From contig OZ037767.1 in assembly GCA_964035545.1 (NCBI GenBank), positions 25,221,628-25,281,627 on the forward strand: a stretch of DNA of 60,000 bases. The letters are read 5' to 3'. Below are positions 1 to 13,325 of this stretch, piece after piece. The DNA is from Bugula neritina (taxonomy: Eukaryota; Bryozoa; Gymnolaemata; Cheilostomatida; Bugulidae). Made by a program: the position numbers and the translations under genes. Under the pieces are notes generated by a model that saw only the letters and a program-made list of their open reading frames with translations, was not told the DNA's origin and did not search any database. Each line of letters opens with the position of its first letter. Position 1 is the stretch's first letter.

Positions 1-400
1 CTATTTTACTACCTTGTGGTTATTGATTCTAATGTGGTCAACAAGTTTTGCTGTCAAATTTAACCTAAAATAATCGTTTGCTGCAATCATTATAATATAG
101 CATAAATAGCATCTCATCATCAAAAAAGATGAGTTTATAAATTACTTAGGGTCATAATTAATAAGCATCTCAAATTTTAAGTGCCTGAAGCTCAATTGGC
201 TCAACTATTGTTGGTAATAAATTAAAAGCTGTGAGAATGAGTTTTGCAAACGCACAAGTTATTTTCAATTAAATTAAAACAAGTGTTGCTATAACACACT
301 CAATTCTTAGATAACCAAGTAATCAAGTCATAGCCTTTACAATAGTAGTTCTAATGTAGAAGTCTGTTTACTTCAATCTGCTAAGAAAATTTAAATCTAC

Positions 401-3400
401 TTCAACATAAAGACTTGCCATAAAAGATGAAGAGGCAGCAGCAGTTGATGCTGACGTAGCGGTGATGGCAGAGTTGCTACAGAATTCGTCAGCAGGTAGA
501 GGGTAGGGGGCAGCGCTGTGAGTGTAGCCTGTATTTAACAACCCCACAGAGGGGCTATTTAACAAACCTGGTGACCCAGAGCACGGAAAGTTGGGGGAGC
601 TGTAAATCGAACCTGGAAAATCTGAAAGAGAAAATTTGTGTTAGCAGTGTGTTGACATGACATAGCCTTCTCTGTGGGTTATTAATAAGGCAGTTTTCAC
701 AAATCTTACATTGCATTGCTTCCTGACAAATGTTGGCTATCTAAGAATTTCACTAGACAAAAGAAATATTCATTATTGCAATGTTTTATAGAACTGACTG
801 TTGACATTGAACTATTTCGACTATCTCTACAGCAGTGAGCATGCAGTGCATATGTGCTTTAGTACTTGAACAATACTGTTGATAGATCACCAAATAAAAC
901 TTTGCTTGCAGTGATATAGACAAACAAGTGAATATCAAGTATTTCTGTCGCGATCATCACTCTAGTCCTTTGATTTAACAAATAAATGATGCTAACCGGA
1001 TGTGCAGTTCAACAATGTAGGTGCTGACATAAAAGTCATACTGGGTATGGAAGCAATCAACACACTAAAGGATATAAACGTGTGCAATGAAAGAACACCG
1101 CAAACAACTTTAACCAACTTTAAGAAATATTGCAATTAGTAGGGTTATGCTGGCCTTTTTATTTATGCCTGCATATTTATTTGTCAGTCACTTTGTAACT
1201 AAAGTTTTTGGCAAGGGTAAAAGAGAAAAGTGAAAACATCTGCAACCTGGTAGAGTTGTTCACACTTCAACACATAAATTAGTTATAGAATATGAATAAA
1301 GACAGATTTCTGATAGAAGCATTACATATTTAGAAATTAATGTGCTTATTTGATAATGCAAAATGATGAAAGATTTAGATTGTAGAAATCAAGAAGAACC
1401 AAAAGAACTTGTTTATATTTGGCAAAAGAACTATTAGATGCTAACATAGAAATCACTGAGCTTTCCAAGCATATGCAGTTGTGACTTATGAAAACTGATG
1501 ATTTTTATGAAATGATGTAATTTATATGATTTATAGCATTGCAACCATTACTTGTATGTTTGCTGTTAGGGTATCTTAGCATGTAGTGCGAAAAGTGCCC
1601 ATAGGCCCGGCTGCTGGACCGTCTTCTCTTTCTTCTCTCATATTTTCCTTCCTCAAACATTTCATCAACTTTACATCCTGACGACAGCGTCCAGTAGCTA
1701 CCCTAAACATATAAGTATTGTGATATATTTAATAGCTACATATCATATAACAGAATGGCTTTCAATTTTTAAAGTCATACATCATTTAATAACACATTTC
1801 ATAATTTGCCCAAGTTATAGGCATTCGCATAACTTTATATCCTGTTAGACAAGTTGCTAAAAGAAACTTTGCAAACATATTCATTTACATGCTGTACATT
1901 CAGCTACAACATGTATATTATCAGTTATACAGTAACAATTCAAACAAATTGTGTGGTCTCTAGCTGAAGGATCATGGAAACTAGATGGCAATTCTGGTAC
2001 AAATAAATTTTAAATCCCGCTATTATTGGCAATTTAAAATAATGAAAATGTTTTATAAATGCTTCAATTTGAATTTAATTTTAAATTATTGGGCTTTAAA
2101 TATAATTTTGAAACTTCTATGAACGTTAAATATTGTTCATAAAAAATATTGCGCAGTCTGGTTTTTGTGTACCTCTAAAGTATGCATGTATAAACATTAA
2201 AAATATAAGGTTTGCCTAAAAACCACTAAGCTAGAAGATAGCAATGATTTTTTGAAAACAAGTTGCGAAGCTATTCGCAGTGTTTATTATTTGTGTCAGC
2301 ATATAGAGTCAGCATAAGCTAGTAACGCGGCTAGACAGAAACCAACTGGCTCTCCACTCTCATACCTCAACATTCCGAGATAATTAATTTGTTGATTTTT
2401 ATGTAAGACTTGTAGTGTACTATGAAAGTGCTGGCATGAGCAAATACAATCTGAAGAAGTTTGACAAATTTAATTGCCCATCAACATTATCTGCCTGAGG
2501 TCAAAAGTCATCAGGTACTATTAGCTGTTGAGATTATCAGGCCACAACGTTGAGACAGCTTTCTCAAAACATTTGATATCCCAACTTATTTATTATTAGC
2601 TTGTTTAAAAATAGATCTTCATACCAGTTTATACACCATATTTATAGGCATGTAGAGAAGGTGTACTATACAGTTGTTTGGCTCAACAGATTAGATAGTC
2701 TCAATGATTAATTAACGGTTATACATAGCCTGTTCAAAATATGTCCCCTAAAATTTACTATTATGCCTCTACAGAAGAAGACAAGTTAAGTAGGCTGCGA
2801 GCAAAAAGATTCCTGCATTTAAATAAAATTACGAGTATTATAATGAATTATGATATTTTTTTCAACCAAAAATAATAACAATAAAAAAATATTTCCATGC
2901 TAGTTTATTATCCGTTTCAATTTCTAAACTATTGAATGTCTCCATTATAATTTCATCATTGTATTTGGGAATTTAAAGCCTCAGAAAACAAATCTTTATA
3001 AATAATTGTGAATTCTAGTGCTTTTTATTTTCAATTTGAAGTATTAATACAGATTATCGGTGATTAAGTCTGTTCAGTTTTAAAGTGTTAACCATCTCTA
3101 TTATGAATGTCATTGTGTACAGCAAACAGACAAACAGACCTTTTTATTAGCTGATCCTTGCTTGGCTATTTTTTCAAAGCAATTATTTAGACTCAGGTTG
3201 TGTCGAATGCTGTTTTGCCACTTAAAAGCTGGCGCATCTTTGTAGAATGTCCACTTATTCATGATTGCTGTGTAGATTTCACGCAGTGTTAGTTTCTTCT
3301 CTTTGCTTTCGTTCAACACGATCGCTATTAGCGCAACATAGCTGAAAAAACAACACTATCAATGAATAGAAAATAGACGAGTTCTTATATGTATAGACAT

Positions 3401-5535
3401 TCATTATATAAATGATACTGGTATAATGTCTCCTTTGATGCTAATTATTTATTATGTTTTACAATAGCAAATGTAATAACACCTAAGTTATAACATTATT
3501 TAAGTTTTTTAATTGCATTAAGAATATTTGCTAAAGTTTGTAATTTTAACTAATTACTAAAATTTAAAATATGGAGCATTACTATAATATTTATAGCATA
3601 ACATATAAATATAATAATTCAATTTAATTTATACCGCCATACATACTATAGCCAGTGAGTACATCTTTTACAAAGTATATTATATTAAAATAGATAAAAT
3701 AAAGTAGGTATTGAATTCCAGTTAAATTCTAATAATTATTTTGTCAACTATTTTAGCAAATATTTTTAACATCTACATATTTAATTCTAACAACTTATGT
3801 TAATATACAGTTTTGAAAGAATTCTTTGTGGGTGTCTGTTATAATTTACTATTTTTTGTTTGAAAAATAGTTTGCAAATTTCACCCAATATTTCTTCCTA
3901 TTAATCTATGGTAGCCAAATTTCTGCAGTACTCAAGGAAAGTTCTTCTAAATATTAACTTAAATAAATCTATCTTGCTTAAAGGTATGTGTATGATAAAG
4001 GACAATCAATATTTTGAGTGATCAATGCATTATGTATGATTAAAGAACAACCAAACAAATAAAACCTGGTTTTTAAATATTTTATTTTTATATATTGCAA
4101 GGTGTTTTCTTTTATGCTTGCAAAGATATTAGTTAGAAATAGGCTATTTTAATAAAAAAAAAATGCCTGACAACATAGTAATATCACATACGTATATGTG
4201 TGTTTGTGCGTAATACAACATGGATATTTCCCTACCTATATCGAGGTCTTTCACCCCCACCAGCCACCAAAGTTTTGGAGCACTTGTTACTTTTTGTGTG
4301 CTTGGGAAGGAAGTCCTTGTAGTATTTATAATTGCAGGGATCTTCTTTCTTCTCTGCTGTTCTACTTCCATCAGAACTTGAATCTTTGTACTCATCTTTA
4401 AATTGAACCTTTATTTGTTTCTTCTTACATAAATTGTTATTTTGATCCTCTTGTTTCAAGTCACCTAAAACACATTGGGGATGTAAGTCAAGTTGGCTTT
4501 AAAACATTTTATGTAATCTGGTTTATTATAGTTTAGCACAATTTTCATGCAATATAAGACCTCAATGTGGTTTATAAAATAAATGAGTTTATAATACAAT
4601 AGCAAAGGTGATATCTTAGCAAAACAACTTCAGTTTATTTGTCACGGTGCTGGCTTGGTTTGCACTAAATCACCATGCTGCCAAGAAAAGCATAGATCAT
4701 TATTATTTCAATGCTGCCGACACCATCAGCATTAAAACTATTTGGAAGAAAGCTTTACTTTCAGTTTTAAACGTGACAAAACATTTTTAGTCTCTTTCCT
4801 TTATCAACATGTTGTATTTGAAAAATTAGCCAAATGTCTTTTGCTGATAGGTAATAGCAATGGTGATTTTCATTTTCTAAAGTGTTGCAGCCTGATTGCA
4901 TATAATATACTACTTAAACAAACATATATATAGGTCAACAAATTGCATCTTTAAGTAATGAAATAAGTAAGCTGTGTATTGTGTATTTAATCTTATTCAA
5001 ATCACAAATATCCTTTTTAGTAAAATTCAAAAGTATAATGTTTTTTTTATTTGTTTACCAGAAGTGATTCAAAGATTTTAAAAATTCAACAAGCCTGTCA
5101 AACTATGTATAAATGTGTTATTGTCTTACAAACTCAAATATATGTAGCTGTTTATTTTTAAGTTAGACCAAAGACTTTTCAACCCTTATAATATCACTTG
5201 AGTAGCATTTATATAGGTTTATACATCGCGTAATATCAAAACATTATTTTATTATGTTGATATTATAGCAATCAGCAACCTAGTTATCTAACTCACAGTC
5301 ATAGTTGTTATGAAAACAAAATAGTTTTATAGCTAAACTTGTTGAAACATAGTGTACAAACAAACTTTCCACAGAAAAAAATTGCCTAGTCCCTTGAAAA
5401 CTTAATATAAAAAGACACTTTATATTAAAAATTTACAATTATTGTGAAAATGTGATTCTTATATACAATACCTTTCTTAAAAGCTGTAGACATTCTAACC
5501 TCTAACTCCAGGACTTGTATTGCAGTATAATCCAT
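401..5535 (-). CDS. Forkhead (FoxL-like) transcription factor, left copy, 3' end outside window
   Basis: Predicted DNA-binding transcription factor of the forkhead family, acting in the nucleus. Minus-strand exons are 5472-5535 (ATG), 4236-4464, 3140-3341, 1552-1702 and 401-621, all phase-compatible; the last two coding exons seen in the right copy would lie left of the window. The forkhead domain spans roughly residues 94-195. It has RYSYVALIAIVLNE at the start, the recognition-helix motif WQNSIRHNLSLN near residue 140, then GSYWTL, FEEGKYERRKRRR and a basic wing. The SYVALIA start and YWTL/EEG..RRKRR end resemble FoxL1/FoxL2 most, but the middle is divergent (IYTAIMNKWTFYK), so the class is uncertain. 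The donor of exon 401-621 (GAA|gtagat) is inferred; reading through instead gives a stop 33 nt later. The first exon (MDYTAIQVLELEVRMSTAFKK) is supported by phase only. Confidence 0.82.
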
Positions 5536-8500
5536 TTCCAAGCTCGTTTCTCTAATTATATTATTGTCTTGATGCTTTGTTGACAGCACTAATAATAACA
5601 ACCACTAGAAATTAGTCAGCAGGCTGCTTGAGTTCAGAGGTCAAATGTTCTAAGCACCAATTAAACCATATAAAAGTTTGAAAAGTGTAACAAAGTACCA
5701 AAGCGTAGAAAAGCAAACAATAATTAATTTTTCTTCAATTAACAGAAATATATAAGGTTTTCTGCTGCCTAGCACATTTATTTTAATATTTATAACTATA
5801 TTTAACTATTATAATTATTTATATTATATAATATATTATAATATATATTATATATAACATAATATATCGTATAATGATATAATATCTTACATAATAAGAT
5901 TGTATATAATATATATTATTATAATTATAATTTAATTCTAGTTATTAATTATAATGTGGTAAGAATATGGGTATAAAATGTCATGCATATATGAATAATA
6001 CCTTGATAATAATACCATAATGATCCAATTTAAATTCTACAGTCCCCCCCTCTCCAGTTATTCTTTTAGCTCACACTAACTTATGTTAATAAAACCTCAA
6101 AGTATAGTTGAAAACTTGAAAAACTGTTCTAAATGAAGTGCAATATGGCAACTATTTAATTTTTGAATTTTGATGAGCAACATTTTTCTATATAAAATTA
6201 TATTCAAGTTAAAATAAATAAAATTGATATCTATCAAGGAAAATAAAAGGTGAGAAAAGTTATAGTAACTGCAAATATGTTTGATAAAATATGCTATAGG
6301 TATTATTTACAGGATGCTAATGTACATGTAAACTTTTCAATTTTTTTGTTTTAGAAGCATGTGAATTTTTTTACCTCGTTACTTAAAACTTATTATTATA
6401 GAGCAAATATTAAATAAGTTGTCTCACTTGTTAAACATTTTGTATGCTAGTTATTACAAATTGCCAAAAGATAAAATATAGATTGAGAACTTATATAATA
6501 TTTAAAATAACCGATGGTGTTTAATAAAATCTGCTACTATAGTAAAGCTAGAGCCATTATAAAACACATTTTATAGATTGTTTTTTGATTAAGTATTATA
6601 AAATCTGCAAAATACAATATGAGGGTTTTATAGTTTTTTATTTTATTAAATAGACACAATTAGCAATCTAACATAATATTATATTTTAATTCCCCTAAAC
6701 TGGCTTTCAAATAAATGATCTCAACAAAACAATTTTTGCAGCACCAGCATAAAAACGATATAAGCAGTATATAATCTTATTATAAATATCATTGCTGATA
6801 AAATTGTTTTGGTCTTAAAGTAATTAATCTATCCTAATTTAATTTTATTAATAAATTTGCCAATTGAAATAATATTACATATGTTGAAAAGTACAATTTG
6901 TCACCATTGCGACAAATACATGCAAAGCATAAACTACAATTACACTAGGTACTGCAGTGGCTGGGATAATGAATCAGGGTATGTTTTAATTATAAAGTTC
7001 TTGCAAGTTACACTCTATAGCTAGTTCTCATAATTCTTATTAAAGTTATATACATTATTATTACATGTATCTATGAGCACGTATAGATGTATATCATTAT
7101 GTTTAATGGCATTTTGAAAAAGAACTAGCAAATAAAGTTTACAACAATAATACTCCGTTGCCAAAATATATTAGCATTTGTTTGCGAATAATATAATTTA
7201 TGTATTTGTAGCTGTAAGCTTAGCTAATAATAACTTTAGACTTTGCAACATGTACAACTGGCATCTTGTTTTCTAAAGAACTGTAGAAAGCTATATGGGA
7301 GCGAGGGTTCAAAATTCTGAATTCTCACAGATCTAGATTGCTCCATCTGTGGTTGATATGTTGTACATTTCATCCATCAACTCTAGTCAAAGCAATGTCA
7401 CACAAAATGTATACCTCAGCCATTCTCAGCAAAAAGAAAAGCAAACGCTACCAAAGAACTTTAGCTTATCAGCTTGTGGAGCTTGCCACATTATGATTGC
7501 GCTCCACAGCAACCGAAGATAAGAAATTAAAATAAATACAAATTAAAATATGATGTATATAGCATGAGTTTGGTAAAAATACAGAAAATCCTTGGCCAAG
7601 CTAGTTCAGGTTATTAAGGTTAGTTACAACAGAGAGACAGAATTTTCTAAATTAGTTATTATTACTAGTAATTAATATTATTTATTTTGTTCAATGTTTT
7701 TGTAAAAATGTTTGAACAAATGGAAAGTTTGTCTATGTAGTTTTCGAATAAATGCAACGTTTTAGTAAAATTTATCACCAAGAGTGATATTCAGAAAGTT
7801 TTTTCTAATTTTTTTGTTAATTTAAAAAAATAATTACCTGTTCTAGATAAAGAGTCAATTTAAATTTAGAGGCAGCATAAATTAGTTGGTGGATATGACG
7901 CATGTGCTGTCTACAACTCTCATAGTGCTCACACAGTTTAGTAAACATGTACTGCATGAAGAATTACAATTTAAAGATAATAAAAAACTTGTAAGTATTT
8001 TTATTAAAATAATTTTTCAGAAAAGCTTAATTGGATTTGTTAAAATAGGGATTTTAAAAAAATAGTCTGTTCAGGTTTGGCCAATTTCTTTTTTCCAAGG
8101 GTGATAGTAAATTTTAATTGACTTTATTAAAGTCGAGTTTAGAAAAGGTAAGATTTTTTTGCATTCAATGCATTAACTTTCAAGCTACGAAATGTAACTT
8201 TGTTCTCTGCTTTTGTGTGATCTAAAAGTTGTTTTGTTAAGTTTGATATTATCATACAACATTTATACATATGCAAATTTCTAAAAGAAAAATAATTATC
8301 ACAAACACCACTGTAGAGTAACTAAAATTAGTTATATTATATGAAGCTTGTATACATTTGTAGTCATTAAGCAAGCCTTTGAACCCTATATTTGTTAGTA
8401 AAAAATCCAGCTTAAAATTGACAGATATGACTAACAGGCATAAACAATTTGTGTATATTATAACTGGTATAATTTAATATAAAATAAAAAAATAGTATAA

Positions 8501-9675
8501 CAAAATATATCAAAGTCTGGACTGACCCATATTTAAATTACAAGAGTTTAGTGCCAAGCACTTGTAAAAATAATATTATATTTAAATTTTACAGTGTAAA
8601 AGTAATGGAAAATCACAATATGTTCACTTTCTCATGGGTCCATATAGCATAGTAAAGAGAGTGGCAGGGTGCACAGCGTTGTAACGATGAGGGGAAAACT
8701 CCAAGTCAGAAGGTTTTACAAACTTCACTTCTAACTGATTCCTGGTGTTGAATTGAACTTGTAGAAGTGATTGATGATATTTACTATCAACATCTATGAG
8801 TATGAGTTGAACATATAGAGAGGTTTCTCTAAAGAGTAATTATAGACACATATAGACATGCACACACATAGAGACAGACGCGAGAAAATAGTTTTACATT
8901 GAAAAAAATCTATCCTCAACACCAATTCTGAACAAGGGACAAAACATGACAGCAATTTTGATGTCACCATGAGAAAGTATGACAATGCTGAAGCCTGCCA
9001 ACTAACTGGAACTTACCTGCTAAGTTTGTTATTCACCGAAATAAATTTGGACTGCAACTTTGGTTTTATACAGATATGACGGACTTATAGTTTGCAAAGG
9101 AACACACCACAGTATTAAACAGAATAAGAAAAGAACTTGCTGCTTTTTCAGAAAATTAAATCTCCAATGTTAAACAAACCTTACACCAAACTAGGAAAAA
9201 CTACCCTTTACACACACAAACAATTAAGCAACCACCTTAACCTATAGCTGCAGTACTGAAAAGCTCACCAGAAAATATAAATAAAAGACTTAGTGCACTA
9301 TCATCCAGTAAAACTGAGTTCAATGCCACTGTGCGATGCTACCAAGATGTACTCATGAATAGTGGATACAACTTTATGTAAATTGAAATACAATCCAGCA
9401 TTGAAACCTATTAAAAATAGGAAAAAAAAACATAAATCAAGCAGTTTGACATTTTTGAAAGATACTTTATAAATTTTATAGCTTTAGTTATGTTGGATTT
9501 ATTGGGAAAAGAAGGAATGCTTTTATAGTTGTTGTGTTGTCAGAATTTAAGGGAGAGTTTTGATCTTGCATTATTACAACTTGCAGTTTGTAAACCTTAT
9601 AAATCTCTTAATTGATTCACTATTTACCCTAGAAAGAGGTCGCTGGTTGCATTCAAACTGTAACTAAATAAGTAA
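5536..9675. other. Intergenic region between divergent Fox and methyltransferase genes (left copy)
   Basis: About 4.1 kb, very AT-rich, with AT-repeat stretches around 5.8-5.95 kb. It should hold the 5' untranslated regions and promoters of both genes, but no clear core promoter can be assigned. The only gene-related content seen is the decayed family fragment at 8632-8845. Confidence 0.6.
8632..8845 (-). pseudogene. Decayed 3' fragment of the array secreted-protein family (left copy)
   Basis: Reverse-strand sequence closely resembling exon 5 of the A/B genes at 36-58 kb. It still encodes YSLEKPLY, then after a frameshift LLQVQFNTRNQLEVKFVKPS and LFTMLYGP. Two extra bases after the EKPLY codons break the frame. 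The conserved CNETK start of the exon is absent and the end is changed (LYGPMRK). The region sits between the Fox and methyltransferase 5' ends. The same defects occur at 29940-30153, so the fragment was already broken before the block duplicated. Confidence 0.85.
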
Positions 9676-12600
9676 ATGTTACCATCTCACTCTCCGCCTG
9701 CATACTGCATGATGTATAAAACAGAAGATTATACTGAAGAGCTGATCCCAGCAAGTAAGAGATATGAAGACGTCTCTCTCAGTGCTGAATATGTCAAGTC
9801 GAGAATCAGATATCCGAATTCTGTGTTTGAGACAGTCATGGGCTATGTTGAAGAATCGGTGAGACTCATATATTACTGTACACTATAATATGCATGCTAT
9901 ACGTATGCTATACATATTCTATACATATGCTATGCATATGCATATATGTATGCTATATCTATGCTATTATATACATACATTATGCTATATGTATGCTATA
10001 GATATATACTATGCATCTGATATACATATTTTTATATACGTGTTATACATATGCTACTAATATGTTATGCATATGCTATGCATCTGCTATACACTTTAAA
10101 CAGATTTAGATTTAAAAATATAAAACTTAGTGCAAATAAGCAGTTTTCTATAAATTGAAAAGGCTATGTGTACAACAGATAAAAAAACTGGAAAAAAGCT
10201 TTTTTAGATAAAAATGTCAACATGTAGATTGGTTGCACGTTAACAGAGCACTCTACTGTCAAATATAGTCTGAGGTACTCACAAGGCATGCAGGCACCTT
10301 GTAAATACGTTGATGATTATTTTAAATAATCCAATAGAGTTCTGACAACATTTTCAATTTTTTTATGCCTATAACTTATTATAGCCAGCATTTACACTGA
10401 ATTTCACGATGTGTTTTCATGTCTGTGATATGCAATAATTCCATCAATCAATCATATTATTGTATATTTTATCTTAACTACTTGATTGTTTATCTGATAA
10501 GGAGTTGACTGTTCATGAACACAATATCCCATATATTATATGTACATCACTAACTTACATTCAATATGCATTAGCTTGGTCAACCACCCAAATACCCCTT
10601 AGCTGTGGATGTTGGGTGTGGACCAGGCTTGATGTCTACAGTATTCTTAGCTCCATACTTTGATAAAGTACTTGGAGTATGTACATCACTAACTTACATT
10701 CAATATGCATTAGCTTGGTCAACCACCCAAATACCCCTTAGCTGTGGATGTTGGGTGTGGACCAGGCTTGATGTCTACAGTATTCTTAGCTCCATACTTT
10801 GATAAAGTACTTGGAGTAGACATCAGTGAGTCCCAGATAGAGCAGGCAACCCTTCAAAACCGGCATCTGAACATTAGCTATATGTAAGTGTTGTAATATA
10901 ATGAAGATAATAACTATAAGGATGTATTCTAATATAAACATCAACTACTGTATGTATTGTGATTTGAATTATCATTTCATTACTAGATAGCCGAAGTTTG
11001 AAAAGTAAAACTAATGAAATCAGACTGATTCTATGTAAATTTTGTTTATTTGTCAATTAAAGTCATACTACATGCATCCCTTCAGAGTTTCCCCAGGAGA
11101 GTCCCTCCCTGTAGAGGACAACTCCGTAACCCTGGTGCAAGCTGCTACAGCACTGCACTGGTTGGATCATGAAAAGTTCTACAGAGAATGTGACAGAGTT
11201 CTGGTTCCTGGAGGAGTTATTGCTGCCTTTAATTATAAGCTGGATATAGAAGTGATAAAACACCCTAACAGCAATCAGCTTCATCAAATCTTTTCAGAGG
11301 TTTGGCAAGACAATTTTTTCAAAAGCTTAAAATGCAGTCATGCATATATTCTAATATATGAATGAAATATAATCAAATTCAAGAATATATCACTATATTA
11401 TGTTCATAACACATTTGCTTTACATGAAAACTGCTGATAAAATGTCAAATTATTGCTTTAATAGACCCTTTTAGAGATTCCCAATGTCCCCCTTATACAA
11501 TTAAGAGTTGTGGTCCCTCAAAATGAAATTTGTCTAGCAAAGTAGGCTTGAACTCATTTTTGTGGTTTTGGTTGATGCATGAGCAATGCTTAAGTGCCAC
11601 TACATAAATGCATTCAAGGTTATGTCTGTCAAAATAATCTATGAAGAAATATTTTTAAAATTTCTTTGAACTGCTAATATGTGTGCTTATACCAAAATAT
11701 CTATCTCCTAAAATAATAATTATATAGCATAATTAGAATTCTAAGTAGCAACCAAACTTTAAATTGTTAATGAGTTTGTTTTTTATACAAAGGTTCAACC
11801 TTGTTCACTGTGGGAAACCACAACTCTTAATTGTAAAGGGGATATCAGGGACCTCTGAAAAGGGTCTATTGTCGTACTGAATGAGTATAACTGTTTACTT
11901 CAAATGTTTTTTCATTTAATAAAAATGTTTTCATACTTTTTAATGTTTGCTGTTGTGCTTTGCAGCTTACTATCAGTATAATATATTATAACTTTATTGT
12001 TCTATATTAGATAATGGACAGGATAACTTCATCCAGTGAGAATCCATATTTCTCAAAACACTGCAGAATGGTTTTAAACAAATACACTGACCCTTCAATG
12101 CAGATACCTTATGAAAGCAGAAAGAGGTGAAAATTTACAATTATATACATACAGTGATGCTTAGTCATACTGTTAGCAGTTAATTAATCTACTTTTAAGT
12201 TAACTTTGAGTCTCATAAAATAAAACTATATATTTAGAAAACGAAGGTATAGGTGCAGTAATGGAGAAATTGAGAAAAGCCTGTGTTTTAGATTAGAAAT
12301 GTAACAAAAGAAATTATGCTCTCACAAGAATTTCAACCTACGCCCCAAACCAAAATTTAATAATAAAATTAAAGAACTTGGGCTTTCTCAATTTCTCCAC
12401 TACTGTTCCAAGTGTAAAACAAAGCTTTCTAGTGTCTTTTGTCTGCATTCAGTTCCAATTATATGAGCTTGCTACTCAATCACTGGGTCTCTGTGATTGT
12501 TCTTCCAGACTAGACGGTCAGTACATGGAGGTCTCCAGCACGATATCTGATTCGTTGAGGTGTCTGATGACTGCTGCCTTTGTCAAACATTATGTCAACA

Positions 12601-13325
12601 GTTGTGAAGAAAATAAGAAGTGGTGGCAAGATTGTCATACAAGGTATATTTGGGTGTGCATATACGTATACAATAGCTAAGAATATATTGTACCTGCAAA
12701 AAAGCCAGCATGTTAATTGTATTTAGCAGCACTTCAGACTAGATAAGCAATTAATGTACTACAGAAAAAGTATGCAGTGAGAAAAAGTTGTAGCTTAAAT
12801 TTTTGGCTATAATCTAAGCAAAAGCTCTGGCTGGAAAGTTGGCAAGTAGATATGGACTTTCTTGCAGTTAGATTCGCCACGTGATGCAAGAACATGAGTA
12901 AGACACAGGAGTAGTCTTGTGACTTTGTGACAGTACGTTTTTATGACCTTGGGTTCATCTCATAGTGTTACCAAAGCATAGGTAGAAATAAATGATTTCA
13001 TACTACACCAACACCCCCTTATACTTTCGATATAATATCCTGTTTAGTGTATACAGCTAAATAATATCCTGTTTAGTGTATACAGTTATATAATATACTG
13101 TTTAGTGTATACATGGGTATAGGAAATAATGTTTAATATACACATGATACACTGTTGAGTGTATAATATACACTCACCAGCGTATCATGTATATACTTAC
13201 CATATATTATATGGTAAGTATTCTAACATTTTAGACTAATGGAGGCATATGGTACAGACGATCCAGATGCACCCTTAATTTATCAGCTCGAAGTCTTTAT
13301 GCTTCTGGGACAGAAACCAAAATAA
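9676..13325 (+). CDS. Class I SAM-dependent methyltransferase (Methyltransf_11 type), left copy
   Basis: Predicted small-molecule methyltransferase; the substrate is unknown. Exons are 9676-9858, 10714-10883, 11086-11299, 12011-12126, 12509-12643 and 13235-13325 (TAA), 302 aa, all phases consistent. The SAM-binding motif I is VDVGCGPG (about residues 72-79) and the motif II acidic residue is in VLGVDIS (Asp97). Post-motifs GESLPVEDNSVTLV and ATALHWLD follow, then RVLVPGGVIAAFNY. This layout matches the family annotated as putative methyltransferase DDB_G0268948 or trans-aconitate-methyltransferase-like. The ATG follows an in-frame TAA. Exon 2 is preceded by a 139-bp tandem copy of its own first 103 bases plus acceptor. 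The downstream acceptor (before 10714) gives the intact protein; the upstream one (before 10575) gives a frameshift. Introns 3 and 4 contain inverted-repeat elements. It is head-to-head with the Fox gene, about 4.1 kb apart. Confidence 0.88.
9889..10095. repeat. Degenerate ATGCTATACAT-type repeat, intron 1 of left methyltransferase
   Basis: About 200 bp of irregular repeats built from tatgctatacat / catatgctatgcat words just after the exon 1 donor. The same array is present in the right copy with small changes. It is a low-complexity intronic repeat with no coding signal. Confidence 0.8.
10539..10816 (+). repeat. 139-bp tandem duplication covering intron end, acceptor and start of methyltransferase exon 2
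   Basis: Two perfect or near-perfect adjacent copies, 10539-10677 and 10678-10816. Each carries the end of intron 1, the acceptor (attag) and the first 103 coding bases of exon 2, including the SAM motif I codons. The right duplicate (near 31850-31990) has one copy. As 139 is not a multiple of 3, inclusion of both copies shifts the frame; use of the second acceptor restores the normal mRNA. Confidence 0.95.
11464..11866. mobile_element. MITE-like element, about 403 bp, in intron 3 of left methyltransferase
   Basis: The ends form long imperfect terminal inverted repeats. The left arm starts GACCCTTTTAGAG and includes acaattaagagttgtggt; the right arm is its reverse complement, ending AAAAGGGTC. 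TA flanks both ends, consistent with a TA target duplication. There is no coding capacity. An identical insertion sits at the same place in the right duplicate, so it predates the duplication. Superfamily not assigned. Confidence 0.8.
12256..12405. mobile_element. Small inverted-repeat (MITE-like) element, intron 4 of left methyltransferase
   Basis: About 150 bp, with arms of about 25 bp: CAGTAATGGAGAAATTGAGA on the left and the reverse complement of CAGTAGTGGAGAAATTGAGA on the right. The AT-rich centre is non-coding. Also present in the right copy at 33430-33579. Confidence 0.72.
13032..13118. repeat. Three 29-bp tandem repeats, intron 5 of left methyltransferase
   Basis: Units start at 13032, 13061 and 13090, each containing tgtttagtgtatacag or a near match. 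The right copy has only two units (34231-34288), a copy-number change after the duplication. Confidence 0.8.

Noticed and set aside
4198-4401. Plus-strand ORFs opposite the Fox exon (also near 25541-25741)
   Set aside because: Shadows of the minus-strand exon at 4236-4464 and its copy.
10605-10802. Separate 65-codon protein with the SAM motif
   Set aside because: Frameshifted read-through of the first 139-bp unit; the real exon starts at 10714.
11063-11287. Minus-strand ORF opposite methyltransferase exon 3 (also 32241-32465)
   Set aside because: Antisense shadow of a conserved coding exon; no splice or start support.
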